In this document: in pieces, positions 51,824-61,181 of the stretch
Numbering within the stretch: the first letter of the stretch is position 1
Layout of the letters: every line of letters begins with the position of its first letter
Assembly (NCBI GenBank): GCA_900472575.1
Contig: UCIV01000021.1
Location: 160,688 to 224,687, forward strand
DNA length: 64,000 nt
DNA from: Hyphomicrobiales bacterium
GTDB lineage: Bacteria > Pseudomonadota > Alphaproteobacteria > Rhizobiales > Rhizobiaceae
Direction of reading: 5' to 3'
Translations under genes and position numbers: made by a program
Notes under the pieces: model-generated
Database searches by the model: none
The model's input: the letters and a program-made list of their open reading frames with translations, nothing else
What the model was told of the DNA's origin: nothing

Positions 51824-52921
51824 ATGACCGACCTCTCCAATTCCGTTTCCATCCGTGACCTGTCCCTACACTTCGGGGCGGTGACCGTTCTTCAGAATCT
51901 CGATCTCGACATCAAAGACGGCGAATTCCTCGTCCTGCTCGGCTCCTCCGGCTGCGGCAAGTCCACGCTTCTGAACTGCATTGCCGGCCTGCTTGAACCG
52001 ACCGATGGCCAGATCTTCATCAAGGACAAGAATGTCACCTGGGAGGAGCCTAAGGACCGCGGCATCGGCATGGTCTTCCAGTCCTACGCGCTTTATCCGC
52101 AGATGACGGTCGAGAAGAACCTGTCCTTCGGGCTCCGCGTCGCCGGCATGCCGAAGGACGAGATCGCCAAACGCATCGCCCGCGCCTCGAGCATCCTGCA
52201 GATCGAACCGCTACTGCAGCGCAAGCCCGCAGCGCTCTCCGGCGGCCAGCGCCAGCGCGTCGCGATCGGCCGCGCGCTCGTCCGGGATGTCGATGTCTTC
52301 CTCTTCGACGAGCCGCTTTCCAACCTTGATGCGAAACTGCGCTCCGAACTGCGCGTCGAGATCAAGCGCCTGCACCAGTCGCTGAAGAACACGATGATCT
52401 ACGTCACACACGACCAGATCGAGGCGCTGACGCTGGCAGACCGCATCGCCATCATGAAAAGCGGCGTCATCCAGCAACTCGACGACCCGATCACCATCTA
52501 CAACCGCCCAAGGAACAAGTTCGTCGCCGGCTTCATCGGTTCGCCCTCGATGAACTTTCTGACCGGCGAACTGGCGGAGGAGGGCGGCCACACTGTGTTC
52601 AGAACCCACGGCACCAGCTTTTCGCTCGCCGGCTACGAGGCAACAGAAACGCTCACGCCCGGCCGCAAGGTCGTGCTCGGTGTCCGCCCCGAACATATCA
52701 AGGTCGACGGCGATCTGGCGGGCGAGGAAGCCCATGACGCAATCGTCGATATCGAGGAGCCGATGGGCGCCGACAACCTGATCTGGCTGAAACTCGCCGG
52801 CCACACGATCTCCGTCCGCATCGGCGGCGCCCGCCGTTACGCTGTCGGCGCAAAAGTCCGCCTCGGCTTCGACATGACCATGGCCTCGCTGTTCGATGCG
52901 GAAACGGAGGAACGGATCTGA
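51824..52921 (+). CDS. ABC transporter ATP-binding protein (UgpC/MsmK type)
   Basis: A 365-residue CUT1 ATPase. Walker A is LGSSGCGKST, signature LSGGQRQRVAIGRALV, Walker B VFLFDEPLSNLD, switch His in YVTHDQIEAL. The C-terminal ~130 residues form the TOBE/OB regulatory domain (LGVRPEHIKVDGD). ATG 51824 is preceded by an in-frame TTG. The palindromic repeat pair separates it from the mannosidase gene. Confidence 0.93.
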   Translation: MTDLSNSVSIRDLSLHFGAVTVLQNLDLDIKDGEFLVLLGSSGCGKSTLLNCIAGLLEPTDGQIFIKDKNVTWEEPKDRGIGMVFQSYALYPQMTVEKNLSFGLRVAGMPKDEIAKRIARASSILQIEPLLQRKPAALSGGQRQRVAIGRALVRDVDVFLFDEPLSNLDAKLRSELRVEIKRLHQSLKNTMIYVTHDQIEALTLADRIAIMKSGVIQQLDDPITIYNRPRNKFVAGFIGSPSMNFLTGELAEEGGHTVFRTHGTSFSLAGYEATETLTPGRKVVLGVRPEHIKVDGDLAGEEAHDAIVDIEEPMGADNLIWLKLAGHTISVRIGGARRYAVGAKVRLGFDMTMASLFDAETEERI

Positions 52922-52946
52922 TGGCCGTCCTGCGTCCCTCGTTCCA

Positions 52947-53157
52947 CCCCCCTCTGGCCTGCCGGCCATCTCCCCCACAAGGGGGGAGATCACAAGTGGC
53001 GCGCCCTTTGCCCAAGCTCTACGCTTGCTCTTTGCTGAGCCTTCAAATGGAGAGCAATCAACTTGGTGAGACGAGTTCCGGTAAAAATTTGGGCAGACGG
53101 TTGAGCCTAGCTGATCTCCCCGCTTGTGGGGGAGATGGCCGGCAGGCCAGAGGGGGG
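52947..53157. repeat. RIME-type inverted repeat pair
   Basis: Two 46-base arms in inverted orientation (52947-52992 and 53112-53157) differ at a single base. Each carries the CCTCTGGCCTGCCGGC block followed by a CTCCCC-loop-GGGGAG hairpin typical of rhizobial intergenic mosaic elements. The 119 bases between the arms have no gene. Confidence 0.85.
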
Positions 53158-53195
53158 CTCGCTGCCGCAACTGGTAGTCTCCCGGGGAGGCACCA

Positions 53196-55637
53196 ATGAC
53201 CATCATCCCGCTCACCGGCCAATGGCGCCTCACATCCCCCGACAGCACCCACGCCGCCACCATATCCATCCCTGGTGACATCCACACGGCGCTGAAAACC
53301 GCCGACATCATCCCCGACCCTTATGTCGGCCGTAACGAAAACGACGTCCAATGGGTCGCGCATCAAGACTGGCAGATCGAGCGGAGTTTCAACGTTGATG
53401 AGCCCGATGGCTCCTGGTATCTCGATATCACCTATCTCGATACGGTGGCGATCGTCTTCGTCAACGACGTGCCCGTCCTTTCCGCCGACAATTGCTTCCG
53501 CCGCTACCGCCCGGATGTCTCCGCAGCCCTGAAACCCGGCGAAAATACCGTCCGCATCCTCTTCCATTCCAACATCAAGGCGGGGGCAGAGCGGCAGGCA
53601 AAACAGCCTTTCTATCTGCCGTTTTCGAAAAACTGCCCGATCCCCGATGGCAACATGCTGCGCAAGCCGCAATGCCATTTCGGCTGGGACTGGAACCTCG
53701 CGATCGCACCGCTCGGCCTCTACGGCGAAATCTCCCTGAAACGCCTGGATATCGCCCGCATCGAACATGTCGTCACCGAGCAGAGACATCACAATGATGG
53801 CTCCGTCGATCTCCACGTCACCGTATCCTTCCACGCCGACACACAGGGCGTAGTCCCCATCCATCTGCAATTCGACGAAGAACGCCTTCGTCTCGATTGC
53901 GGCATGCGTCCAGGCGAAAACAGCATCACCCACGTCTTCCATGTCGAGAACCCCAAACTCTGGTGGCCGGCCGGAAGCGGCGAACAGGCGCTCTATTCAC
54001 TGATCGTCGATACGCCGAGCGAGACGATCACCCGCCAGATCGGCCTGCGCACCGTCGAACTCCTGACCGACAAGGACGAGGCCGGCAGCCGTTTCGCCTT
54101 CCGCATCAATGGTCGCGAAATCTTCTGCCGTGGCGCCAACTGGATTCCCGCCGACGCGCTCTTCTCGCTCACCTGGCCGGAGAAGACGGAAGATCTGCTG
54201 CAATCCGCCGTCGACGCCAACATGAACATGATCCGCATCTGGGGCGGCGGCTTTTACGAGGACGAGCATTTCTACGACACTTGCGACCGCCTCGGCCTGA
54301 TGGTCTGGCAGGATTTTCAGTTCGCTTGCAACATCTATCCCTCGACGCCGGATTTCCTCGAAAATGTCGAACACGAGGTCGACTACCAAACGAAGCGCCT
54401 GATCTCCCATCCCTCTATCGTCCTCTGGTGCGGCGATAACGAACTCGTCGGCGCGCTTCTCTGGTACGAGGAGACCCGCAATAATCGCGACCGCTATCTC
54501 GTCTCCTACGATCGCCTCAACCACACGATCGAGCGGGCGATGAAAAAGGCAGTGCCGCAGGCGATCTGGTGGCCGTCGAGCCCGGCGTCGGGTTATCTCG
54601 ATTACGGCGATGCCTGGCATGCCGATGGTTCCGGCGACATGCATTTCTGGTCGGTCTGGCACGAGAACAAGCCGTTCGAACACTACCGCGATGTCAAGCC
54701 GCGCTTCTGCTCCGAATTCGGCTTCCAGTCCTACACGTCGCTGCCGGTGATCCACACCTATGCGGAAGACAAGGACCTAAACATCGCCTCGCCGGTGATG
54801 GAGCATCACCAGCGCAATGTCGGCGGGAACGAGCGGATCGCCGCCACCATGTTCCGCAATTTCCGCTTTCCCGGTGATTTCGCCAATTTCGTCTATCTGA
54901 GCCAGGTCCAGCAGGGCGTCGCGATCAGGACGGCCGTCGATTACTGGCGCTCGCTCAAACCCCATTGCATGGGCACGCTCTACTGGCAGCTCAATGACAC
55001 CTGGCCGGTCGCCTCCTGGGCAAGTCTCGATTACGGCGGCGGCTGGAAAGTGCTGCACTACATGGCGCGCCGCTTCTTCCAGCCGGTCGTGGTCGCCGCG
55101 ATCCCGTCCGAGGACGGAAGCGAAATCCGCTTCTCGCTGGTCAACGACACGCTAGAAAACGTCACCGTCACGCTCAATATCTCGACATTGAGCCTTAAGG
55201 GCGAGCGCGGCTCGCTCCAAAGCGTCGACGCAGTCTGCTCACCGGATGCGGCAGTCACTGCCCTGACCATCCCCGCAGACACCATCCCGAGAGACAGCCT
55301 GCTTTCCTGGAACTTCACGGCGTCTAACGGTTCAGGCGGCGAGGGCCATCATGTGATGGACAGCTACAAGGCGCTGGAGCTTCTGCCCGCGAGCCTGGAA
55401 ATGTCCGTGTCTCCATCCGGAGACGGCGCATTCGACATTCTCGTCCAGTCCGCCGGCCTCGCGCTTTTCGTCCTAATAGAGAGCGAAACGCCCGGCCGTT
55501 ATTCCGACAACGCTTTCGATCTTGCCGCCGGCGAAAACCGAAAGGTTCGCTTCACCCCGAGCGAGCCGGCGGCAGGCCCTGGAGGCTCCCCGAGCTTCCG
55601 CATCTACGATCTTCAATCCTGCCAGTCCGCAGGCTGA
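53196..55637 (+). CDS. GH2 beta-mannosidase
   Basis: An 813-residue family 2 glycoside hydrolase. Sugar-binding N-terminal domain (about 1-170), Ig-like domain, catalytic TIM barrel (about 300-600) and C-terminal beta domains are in the usual order. NMIRIWGGGFYEDEHFYD and LMVWQDFQFACNIYP are hallmarks of beta-mannosidases within GH2. The acid/base Glu is in VLWCGDNELVGA and the nucleophile Glu in RFCSEFGFQSY. No signal peptide is visible, so it likely acts in the cytoplasm on imported oligosaccharides. GGGGAGG precedes ATG 53196. Confidence 0.92.
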   Translation: MTIIPLTGQWRLTSPDSTHAATISIPGDIHTALKTADIIPDPYVGRNENDVQWVAHQDWQIERSFNVDEPDGSWYLDITYLDTVAIVFVNDVPVLSADNCFRRYRPDVSAALKPGENTVRILFHSNIKAGAERQAKQPFYLPFSKNCPIPDGNMLRKPQCHFGWDWNLAIAPLGLYGEISLKRLDIARIEHVVTEQRHHNDGSVDLHVTVSFHADTQGVVPIHLQFDEERLRLDCGMRPGENSITHVFHVENPKLWWPAGSGEQALYSLIVDTPSETITRQIGLRTVELLTDKDEAGSRFAFRINGREIFCRGANWIPADALFSLTWPEKTEDLLQSAVDANMNMIRIWGGGFYEDEHFYDTCDRLGLMVWQDFQFACNIYPSTPDFLENVEHEVDYQTKRLISHPSIVLWCGDNELVGALLWYEETRNNRDRYLVSYDRLNHTIERAMKKAVPQAIWWPSSPASGYLDYGDAWHADGSGDMHFWSVWHENKPFEHYRDVKPRFCSEFGFQSYTSLPVIHTYAEDKDLNIASPVMEHHQRNVGGNERIAATMFRNFRFPGDFANFVYLSQVQQGVAIRTAVDYWRSLKPHCMGTLYWQLNDTWPVASWASLDYGGGWKVLHYMARRFFQPVVVAAIPSEDGSEIRFSLVNDTLENVTVTLNISTLSLKGERGSLQSVDAVCSPDAAVTALTIPADTIPRDSLLSWNFTASNGSGGEGHHVMDSYKALELLPASLEMSVSPSGDGAFDILVQSAGLALFVLIESETPGRYSDNAFDLAAGENRKVRFTPSEPAAGPGGSPSFRIYDLQSCQSAG

Positions 55638-55660
55638 TATTTCATTTCAAGGAGGATGAC

Positions 55661-56425
55661 ATGACGACCTTTGGTTTCCAGCTTTATAGCGCCCGCAATT
55701 TCCCGCCGCTCTCGGACGTGCTGAAACTCGTGGCGAAAAATGGCTACAAGCATGTCGAAGGTTATGGCGCTCTTTATGCGACGCTGGACGAGGCGGGCCT
55801 CAAGGCGATGCGCGCCGAACTCGACGCCAACGGCCTCACCATGCCGACCGGCCATTTCGGCATCGACCTTCTCGAAAAGGAGCCGGAACAGGCGCTGCTG
55901 ATTGCAAAGACGCTCGGTATCGAGGCAATCTATTGCCCGCATCTGGTTGCCGACCAGCGCCCGACCGACGCTGGCGGCTGGTTCGCTTTCGGCAAGCGGC
56001 TGGCTGAAGCCGGCAAGCGTTATCAGGATGCCGGCTATACATTCGGCTGGCACAACCACGATTTCGAGTTCAAGGCATTGCCGGATGGCTCCACCCCGCA
56101 GGAACAGATTTTTGCCGGCGGTCCGGATCTCACCTGGGAAGCCGATATCGCCTGGGTCATCCGCGGCGGCGCCGACCCCTTCGCCTGGATCGAAAGCTAT
56201 GGCCGGAAGATCACCGCCGTCCACGTTAAGGATATCGCGCCGGCCGGTGAAAACACCGATGAGGACGGCTGGGCGGATGTCGGTCACGGCACCGTTCCGT
56301 GGAAGGATCTGATCACCGCCTTGAAGGCGAAGACTTCGGCGAAATACTATGTTCTGGAGCACGATAATCCCAAGGATATCGAGCGCCTTGCCTCCCGTTC
56401 CATCGCCGCCTTCAACACCTACTGA
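55661..56425 (+). CDS. Sugar phosphate isomerase/epimerase (AP endonuclease family 2 fold)
   Basis: A 254-residue TIM-barrel protein of the xylose-isomerase-like superfamily. Metal-site residues occur in GYTFGWHNHDFEF, TWEADIAWVIRGG (Asp) and VHVKDIAP. The exact sugar is unknown. It lies between the beta-mannosidase and a Gfo/Idh/MocA oxidoreductase, a pairing common in loci that oxidise or epimerise sugars. AAGGAGG precedes ATG 55661. Confidence 0.88.
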   Translation: MTTFGFQLYSARNFPPLSDVLKLVAKNGYKHVEGYGALYATLDEAGLKAMRAELDANGLTMPTGHFGIDLLEKEPEQALLIAKTLGIEAIYCPHLVADQRPTDAGGWFAFGKRLAEAGKRYQDAGYTFGWHNHDFEFKALPDGSTPQEQIFAGGPDLTWEADIAWVIRGGADPFAWIESYGRKITAVHVKDIAPAGENTDEDGWADVGHGTVPWKDLITALKAKTSAKYYVLEHDNPKDIERLASRSIAAFNTY

Positions 56426-56453
56426 TCTCACGTAATCATTCGGAGTTTCCCCA

Positions 56454-57587
56454 ATGACCAAGGAACTTGGCGTCGGCATCCTCGGATGCGGCAACATTTC
56501 CACCACCTACTTTTCGCTGTCACCGCTGTTCAAGGGCATCAGGGTTCTGGCCTGCGCCGACCTGAACCCGGCCGCTGCCGAGGCGAAAGCCAAGGAATAT
56601 GGCGTCAAGGCGCAAACGGTCGAAGAGCTTCTCGCCAATAGCGAGATCGACCTGATCGTCAATCTGACCATCCCGGATGCGCATTTCCCCGTGTCAAAGG
56701 CGATCCTCGAAGCTGGCAAGCATGTCTATTCCGAAAAGCCGCTGACCGTGACGCTGGAAGAGGGCAAGCAACTACAGGCGCTGGCGAAGTCGAAGGGTCT
56801 GGCTGTCGGCTGCGCGCCAGACACGTTTCTCGGCGGCGCGCACCAGTTGGCCCGTGCCTATATCGATGGCGGTGGGGTAGGGCGCATCACCTCCGGCACC
56901 TGCCACGTCATGAGCCCCGGCATGGAAATGTGGCACCCCAATCCGGGCTTCTTCTTCCTCAATGGCGGCGGCCCGATCCTCGATCTCGGACCCTACTACA
57001 TCGCCAACCTGATCAACTTCCTCGGCCCGGTAAAGCGTGTCGCGGCTTTAACCTCGATGGCGAACAAGACCCGCACCGTCACCAGCGAACCGTTGAACGG
57101 CACGATCATCCCGGTCGAAACCCCGACCAACATCCATGCGCTGCTGGAGTTCGCGGAAGGCGCGACGATCACGCTCTCGGCCAGTTGGGATGTCTGGTCT
57201 CACCGCCACGCCAATATGGAACTCTACGGCACGGAAGGCTCGATCTACGTGCCCGACCCGAACTTCTTCGGCGGCGTAGTCGAGGCGAGCGGCCGGAACA
57301 AGGATATCCAGCCGCTGAAGGATTGGGACCATCCCTTCGGCAAGGCCAATCAGGAGCATCCGAACGGCCCGCGCGCCAACTACCGCACGGCGGGTCTGGC
57401 CGATATGGCGATGGCGCTGATCGAAGGGCGAGATATCCGCTGCTCGATCGATCGCGCGCTTCACGGTGTCGATGTCATGACCTCGATCCTGAAATCCGGT
57501 GCCGAGGGCAATTTCGTCGCCACCACGACAACCTGCACCAAACCTGCGGCACTTGGCATAGATGAGGCACTGGCGCTTCTCGCCTGA
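56454..57587 (+). CDS. Gfo/Idh/MocA-family oxidoreductase
   Basis: A 377-residue NAD(P)-dependent sugar or inositol dehydrogenase-like enzyme. The Rossmann motif is LGVGILGCGNISTTY; EKPLTV (YSEKPLTVTLEEG) carries the catalytic Lys; the C-terminal domain contains GGGPILDLGPYYI with the active-site Asp/Tyr region. It follows the isomerase gene by 28 bases. Substrate not determinable; probably a monosaccharide from the imported oligosaccharide. Confidence 0.9.
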   Translation: MTKELGVGILGCGNISTTYFSLSPLFKGIRVLACADLNPAAAEAKAKEYGVKAQTVEELLANSEIDLIVNLTIPDAHFPVSKAILEAGKHVYSEKPLTVTLEEGKQLQALAKSKGLAVGCAPDTFLGGAHQLARAYIDGGGVGRITSGTCHVMSPGMEMWHPNPGFFFLNGGGPILDLGPYYIANLINFLGPVKRVAALTSMANKTRTVTSEPLNGTIIPVETPTNIHALLEFAEGATITLSASWDVWSHRHANMELYGTEGSIYVPDPNFFGGVVEASGRNKDIQPLKDWDHPFGKANQEHPNGPRANYRTAGLADMAMALIEGRDIRCSIDRALHGVDVMTSILKSGAEGNFVATTTTCTKPAALGIDEALALLA

Positions 57588-57601
57588 CCGGTTAAAACAG
57601 C

Positions 57602-57634
57602 AACCGGCGCCGGGAATGAGGTTCGGCGCCGGTT
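57602..57634 (+). other. Hairpin between oxidoreductase and aldo/keto reductase genes
   Basis: Perfect 11-bp arms AACCGGCGCCG (57602-57612) and CGGCGCCGGTT (57624-57634), 11-base loop, ending seven bases before the GGAGG of the next gene. No strong T run, so it may attenuate or protect rather than terminate. Confidence 0.6.
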
Positions 57635-57654
57635 TCATTTGGAGGACTTTTCAT

Positions 57655-58704
57655 ATGGCTTGGCTCCCGGCGGAAAACCGCTACGAAAGCATGACCTATA
57701 ATCGCTGCGGCAAATCCGGCCTCAAGCTGCCGGCAATCTCGCTCGGCCTCTGGCACAATTTCGGTGACGACACCCCGCATCAGCGCAAGGTCGATATCTG
57801 CAAAAAGGCTTTCGATCTCGGCATCACCCATTTCGATCTCGCCAACAACTATGGCCCGAAGCCCGGCAGCGCCGAACTTGCCTTCGGCCAGATCCTGCGC
57901 GAGGAGTTTTCCGGCCTGCGCGACGAACTGATCATCTCGTCGAAAGCCGGTTACAACATGTGGCCGGGTCCTTACGGTGAATGGGGCAGTCGCAAATATC
58001 TGATCGCGTCGTGCGACCAGAGCCTGAAGCGCATGGGTCTCGACTACGTCGACATCTTCTATTCGCATCGTTTCGATCCGGATACGCCGCTTGAAGAAAC
58101 CTGTGGCGCGCTGGATCACATCGTCCGCTCGGGCAGGGCGCTTTACGTCGGTCTCTCGTCCTACAATTCCAAGCGCACCCGCGAAGCGGTCGAAATCTTG
58201 AAGCAGATGGGAACGCCCGTTCTCATCCATCAGCCGAGCTATTCGATGATCAACCGCTGGGTCGAGGAAGACGGCCTGCTCGATACGCTGGAGGATCTGG
58301 GCATCGGCTCGATCGTCTTCTCGCCGCTGGCGCAAGGCATGCTGACTTCGAAATATCTCGGCGGCATCCCGGAAGACAGCCGCGCCGCCCAGGGCAAGTC
58401 GCTGCGCCCGGCTTTCCTCAACGACAAGAACATCGAGAACCTGAAGGGTCTCAACGCAATCGCCGAACGCCGCGGCCAGACGTTGGCGCAGATGGCGCTC
58501 GCCTGGGTCCTGCGCGGCAACCGCGTCACGACGGCATTGATCGGTGCCAGCCGCCCCGAACAGGTCGAGGATTGCGTCAAGGCTCTCGAAAAGCGCGATT
58601 TCACGGCGGAAGAGCTGGCCGAGATCGACAAGTTCGCCAAGGAGGCCGACATCAACATCTGGGCGGCCTCGGCCGAGCGTCAGGGGCCGGCGCGAACCAA
58701 GTAA
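57655..58704 (+). CDS. Aldo/keto reductase (YghZ/GpR-like)
   Basis: A 349-residue aldo/keto reductase very like E. coli YghZ (L-glyceraldehyde 3-phosphate reductase): MTYNRCGKSGLKLPAISLGLWHNFGDD, then FDLANNYGPKPGSAE (catalytic Asp and Tyr), ISSKAGYNMW (Lys) and FYSHRFDPDTP (His). The fold is a TIM barrel using NADPH. ATG 57655 follows GGAGG. Within this operon it may reduce a sugar aldehyde; the substrate is unproven. Confidence 0.92.
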   Translation: MAWLPAENRYESMTYNRCGKSGLKLPAISLGLWHNFGDDTPHQRKVDICKKAFDLGITHFDLANNYGPKPGSAELAFGQILREEFSGLRDELIISSKAGYNMWPGPYGEWGSRKYLIASCDQSLKRMGLDYVDIFYSHRFDPDTPLEETCGALDHIVRSGRALYVGLSSYNSKRTREAVEILKQMGTPVLIHQPSYSMINRWVEEDGLLDTLEDLGIGSIVFSPLAQGMLTSKYLGGIPEDSRAAQGKSLRPAFLNDKNIENLKGLNAIAERRGQTLAQMALAWVLRGNRVTTALIGASRPEQVEDCVKALEKRDFTAEELAEIDKFAKEADINIWAASAERQGPARTK

Positions 58705-58752
58705 GCCGCCGTTCCCGCGCGGGCATTGCCCCGTCACGTTGGAGCAAGCATC

Positions 58753-58881
58753 TGCCCCTCACCCTAACCCTCTCCCCGTAAACGGGGAGAGGGGACGTGC
58801 CTAGATTGGGGCTGGGAGAGTGCGGCTAGCGTCCTTCTCCCCGCGAGCGGGGAGAAGGTGCCGGCAGGCGGATGAGGGGCA
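58753..58881. repeat. RIME-type palindromic repeat pair
   Basis: Left arm 58753-58795 has TGCCCCTCACC, then CTCTCCCCGTAAACGGGGAGAG. Right arm 58831-58881 has CTTCTCCCCGCGAGCGGGGAGAAG, then GGTGCCGGCAGGCGGATGAGGGGCA. The outer TGCCCCTCA/TGAGGGGCA ends are inverted. It sits between the aldo/keto reductase and GH43 genes. Confidence 0.85.
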
Positions 58882-58956
58882 GGCCCCAATCACCGACAAA
58901 AAAACATCATGCGGTTGAGGAGCCGCCTCACACATTCTCTGGGAGGAGACACGATC

Positions 58957-60576
58957 ATGATCCGCAACCCGATCCTGCCGGGCTTCAATGCCGATCCGTC
59001 CATCTGCCGTGTCGGCGAGGATTACTACATCGCTACCTCCACCTTCGAATGGTATCCCGGTGTGCAGATCCACCATTCTCGCGATCTGGTGAACTGGACC
59101 TTGGTCCGTCGCCCGCTAGAGCGAAAATCCCAGCTTGACATGCGCGGAAATCCCGACAGTTGCGGCGTCTGGGCGCCATGCTTGAGCTACGCCGACGGCC
59201 TGTTCTGGCTCGTCTATACCGACGTCAAACGCTACGACGGCAACTTCAAGGATGCCCATAATTACATCATCACATCACCAACGATCGAAGGCGAGTGGTC
59301 CGATCCGGCCTATGCCAATTCCTCCGGTTTCGACCCGTCACTCTTTCACGATGACGATGGCCGCAAATGGTTCGTCAACATGCAGTGGAACCACCGCACA
59401 GAGAGCTATGGCGGTGCGCCGAAACATCCGGCCTTCGATGGCATCCTGCTGCAGGAATGGGATACTCACGCGAAGGAGCTGAAAGGCCCGATCACCAACA
59501 TCTTTCCCGGCAGTCCGCTCGGCCTCGTCGAGGCCCCGCATCTCTTCAAGCGCAATGGCTGGTATTATCTGACGACGGCAGAAGGTGGCACCGGTTACGA
59601 CCATGCGGTGACAATGGCCCGCTCGCGCACCATAGACGGTCAGTATCAGCTTCATCCCAACACCCATCTCCTGACCTCGAAGGACAATACCGAGGCCGTC
59701 CTGCAGCGCTCCGGCCACGGCCAATATGTCGAGACACCGGATGGTGACGTCTATCATACCCATCTCTGCAGCCGTCCCTTGGCGCCCAACCGCCGCTCAC
59801 CGCTCGGCCGCGAAACCGGCCTGCAGAAATGCGTCTGGAGCGATGACGACTGGCTCTATCTCGCCCAGGGCGGCGTGGTTCCTGATGTCGAAGTGCCTGC
59901 CCCGACCGACGCCGAGCCGGTCGCCAAACCAGCCCGCATCGACTACGCCTTTGACGGAGAGACGCTGCCGATCGACTTTCAGTGGCTGCGCACGCCCGAG
60001 CCGGATCGCATCTTCAGCCTCACGGCAAATCCCGGCCATCTGCGCCTGATCGGCCGCGAAAGCATCGGCTCATGGTTCGAGCAGGCGCTTGTTGCCCGCC
60101 GCCAAGAGCATCACCGGTTCCGGGCGGAAACCACAGTCGAGACCTTCGATCCCGGCACCTACCAGCAGGCCTGCGGCCTGACCCATTATTATAATCGCCA
60201 CAAGTTCCACGCTCTCGTCGTCACCCTGCATGAAAAGCTTGGCCGCGTGGTGACGATCTTTTCATGCCCCGGCGATTTTCCCCATGGCCGCATGCAGTTC
60301 CCGGCCGGCAGCGGCGTTGCCATCCCCGATGGCCCGGTGGAACTCGCCATGGAAATCCGCGATAACGACCTGCAATTTTCTTGGCGCTCAGGCGGAACCA
60401 ATGACTGGCAGGAGATTGGCCCGACACTGGATGCCAGCGTCATCTCGGATGAGGGCGGCCGTGGTGAGCACGGTTCCTTTACCGGTGCCTTTGCCGGCAT
60501 GTTCGCCTTCGATACGTCGGGAAGGGCGAAACCCGCCGATTTCAGCCGTTTCTCCTACGAAGCGATTCTCTGCTGA
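58957..60576 (+). CDS. GH43 family beta-xylosidase/arabinofuranosidase
   Basis: A 539-residue glycoside hydrolase family 43 enzyme. The five-blade propeller starts with NPILPGFNADPSICRVGEDYYIATSTFEWYPG (catalytic base Asp in ADPS). SSGFDPSLFHDDDGRKW supplies the second Asp, and GLVEAPHLFKRNGWYYL the general acid Glu. The C-terminal ~200 residues are the beta-sandwich (DUF1349/GH43 C2) domain of XynB-like beta-xylosidases. No signal peptide, so it likely acts on imported xylo- or arabino-oligosaccharides. GGGAGGAG precedes ATG 58957. Confidence 0.93.
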   Translation: MIRNPILPGFNADPSICRVGEDYYIATSTFEWYPGVQIHHSRDLVNWTLVRRPLERKSQLDMRGNPDSCGVWAPCLSYADGLFWLVYTDVKRYDGNFKDAHNYIITSPTIEGEWSDPAYANSSGFDPSLFHDDDGRKWFVNMQWNHRTESYGGAPKHPAFDGILLQEWDTHAKELKGPITNIFPGSPLGLVEAPHLFKRNGWYYLTTAEGGTGYDHAVTMARSRTIDGQYQLHPNTHLLTSKDNTEAVLQRSGHGQYVETPDGDVYHTHLCSRPLAPNRRSPLGRETGLQKCVWSDDDWLYLAQGGVVPDVEVPAPTDAEPVAKPARIDYAFDGETLPIDFQWLRTPEPDRIFSLTANPGHLRLIGRESIGSWFEQALVARRQEHHRFRAETTVETFDPGTYQQACGLTHYYNRHKFHALVVTLHEKLGRVVTIFSCPGDFPHGRMQFPAGSGVAIPDGPVELAMEIRDNDLQFSWRSGGTNDWQEIGPTLDASVISDEGGRGEHGSFTGAFAGMFAFDTSGRAKPADFSRFSYEAILC

Positions 60577-60726
60577 TCTGGTGGAGGGCTTGCAAAATCG
60601 TTAATTTCCGTCGTGAGAACGTTACCGCAAGTCCATATTTTCATTACGCATATTTAATCTTGCATTCATACGTCATTCATCGCTTGAGCCCTAAATCTTG
60701 AGTGTGTTCAACGCGAGGATTTAGTC

Positions 60727-61083
60727 ATGAAGAAGTTCATTGTCGCACTGGTTGCCGCCACCGTTCTGGCCGGCCCGATCGCCACCGCAGCCCAGGCGCA
60801 GGACTGGCGCAACGACCGCAGCCGCCAGGTCGAGCGTCACGTCGACAAGCGGGTGGACAAGCGCGTTCATGTCGACAAGAAGGTCGTCATCCACAAGCAG
60901 CGTTGGTCGAAGGGCCATCGTGCGACTGCAGCCGAACGCCGCCGTATGGCTGATGTTCGCGACTACCGCCGCTACCGCCTGTCGGCTCCGCCGCGCGGTT
61001 ACAAGTGGGTGAAGGTCGATAACGACTACCTGATGATCGGCATCGCCACCGGCGTCATCTCCAGCATCATCGCTGCTCGCTAA
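60727..61083 (+). CDS. RcnB-like small periplasmic protein
   Basis: A 118-residue exported protein. The signal peptide MKKFIVALVAATVLAGPIATAAQA is followed by a very basic segment (DWRNDRSRQVERHVDKRVDKRVHVDKK) and then YRLSAPPRGYKWVKVDNDYLMIGIATGVISSII, the RcnB/DUF family ending. E. coli RcnB limits nickel/cobalt over-export, but rhizobial members are poorly characterised. It is followed by a terminator hairpin and lies beside the zinc-uptake genes. Confidence 0.85.
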   Translation: MKKFIVALVAATVLAGPIATAAQAQDWRNDRSRQVERHVDKRVDKRVHVDKKVVIHKQRWSKGHRATAAERRRMADVRDYRRYRLSAPPRGYKWVKVDNDYLMIGIATGVISSIIAAR

Positions 61084-61097
61084 GAGCAAAAATAGGA

Positions 61098-61131
61098 GAC
61101 CGGCGGGTGTGTCGTTAAGCACCCGCCGGTC
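61098..61131. terminator. Strong hairpin between rcnB-like and znuA
   Basis: Perfect 12-bp arms GACCGGCGGGTG and CACCCGCCGGTC with a 10-base loop, 14 bases after the RcnB-like stop and in the convergent gap with znuA. No T run, but size and position suggest bidirectional termination. Confidence 0.65.
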
Positions 61132-61181
61132 GTCTGCCTGAAGACCGGTCGTGAGGGGAAACTCTTGCCCGGTCCGTCACA

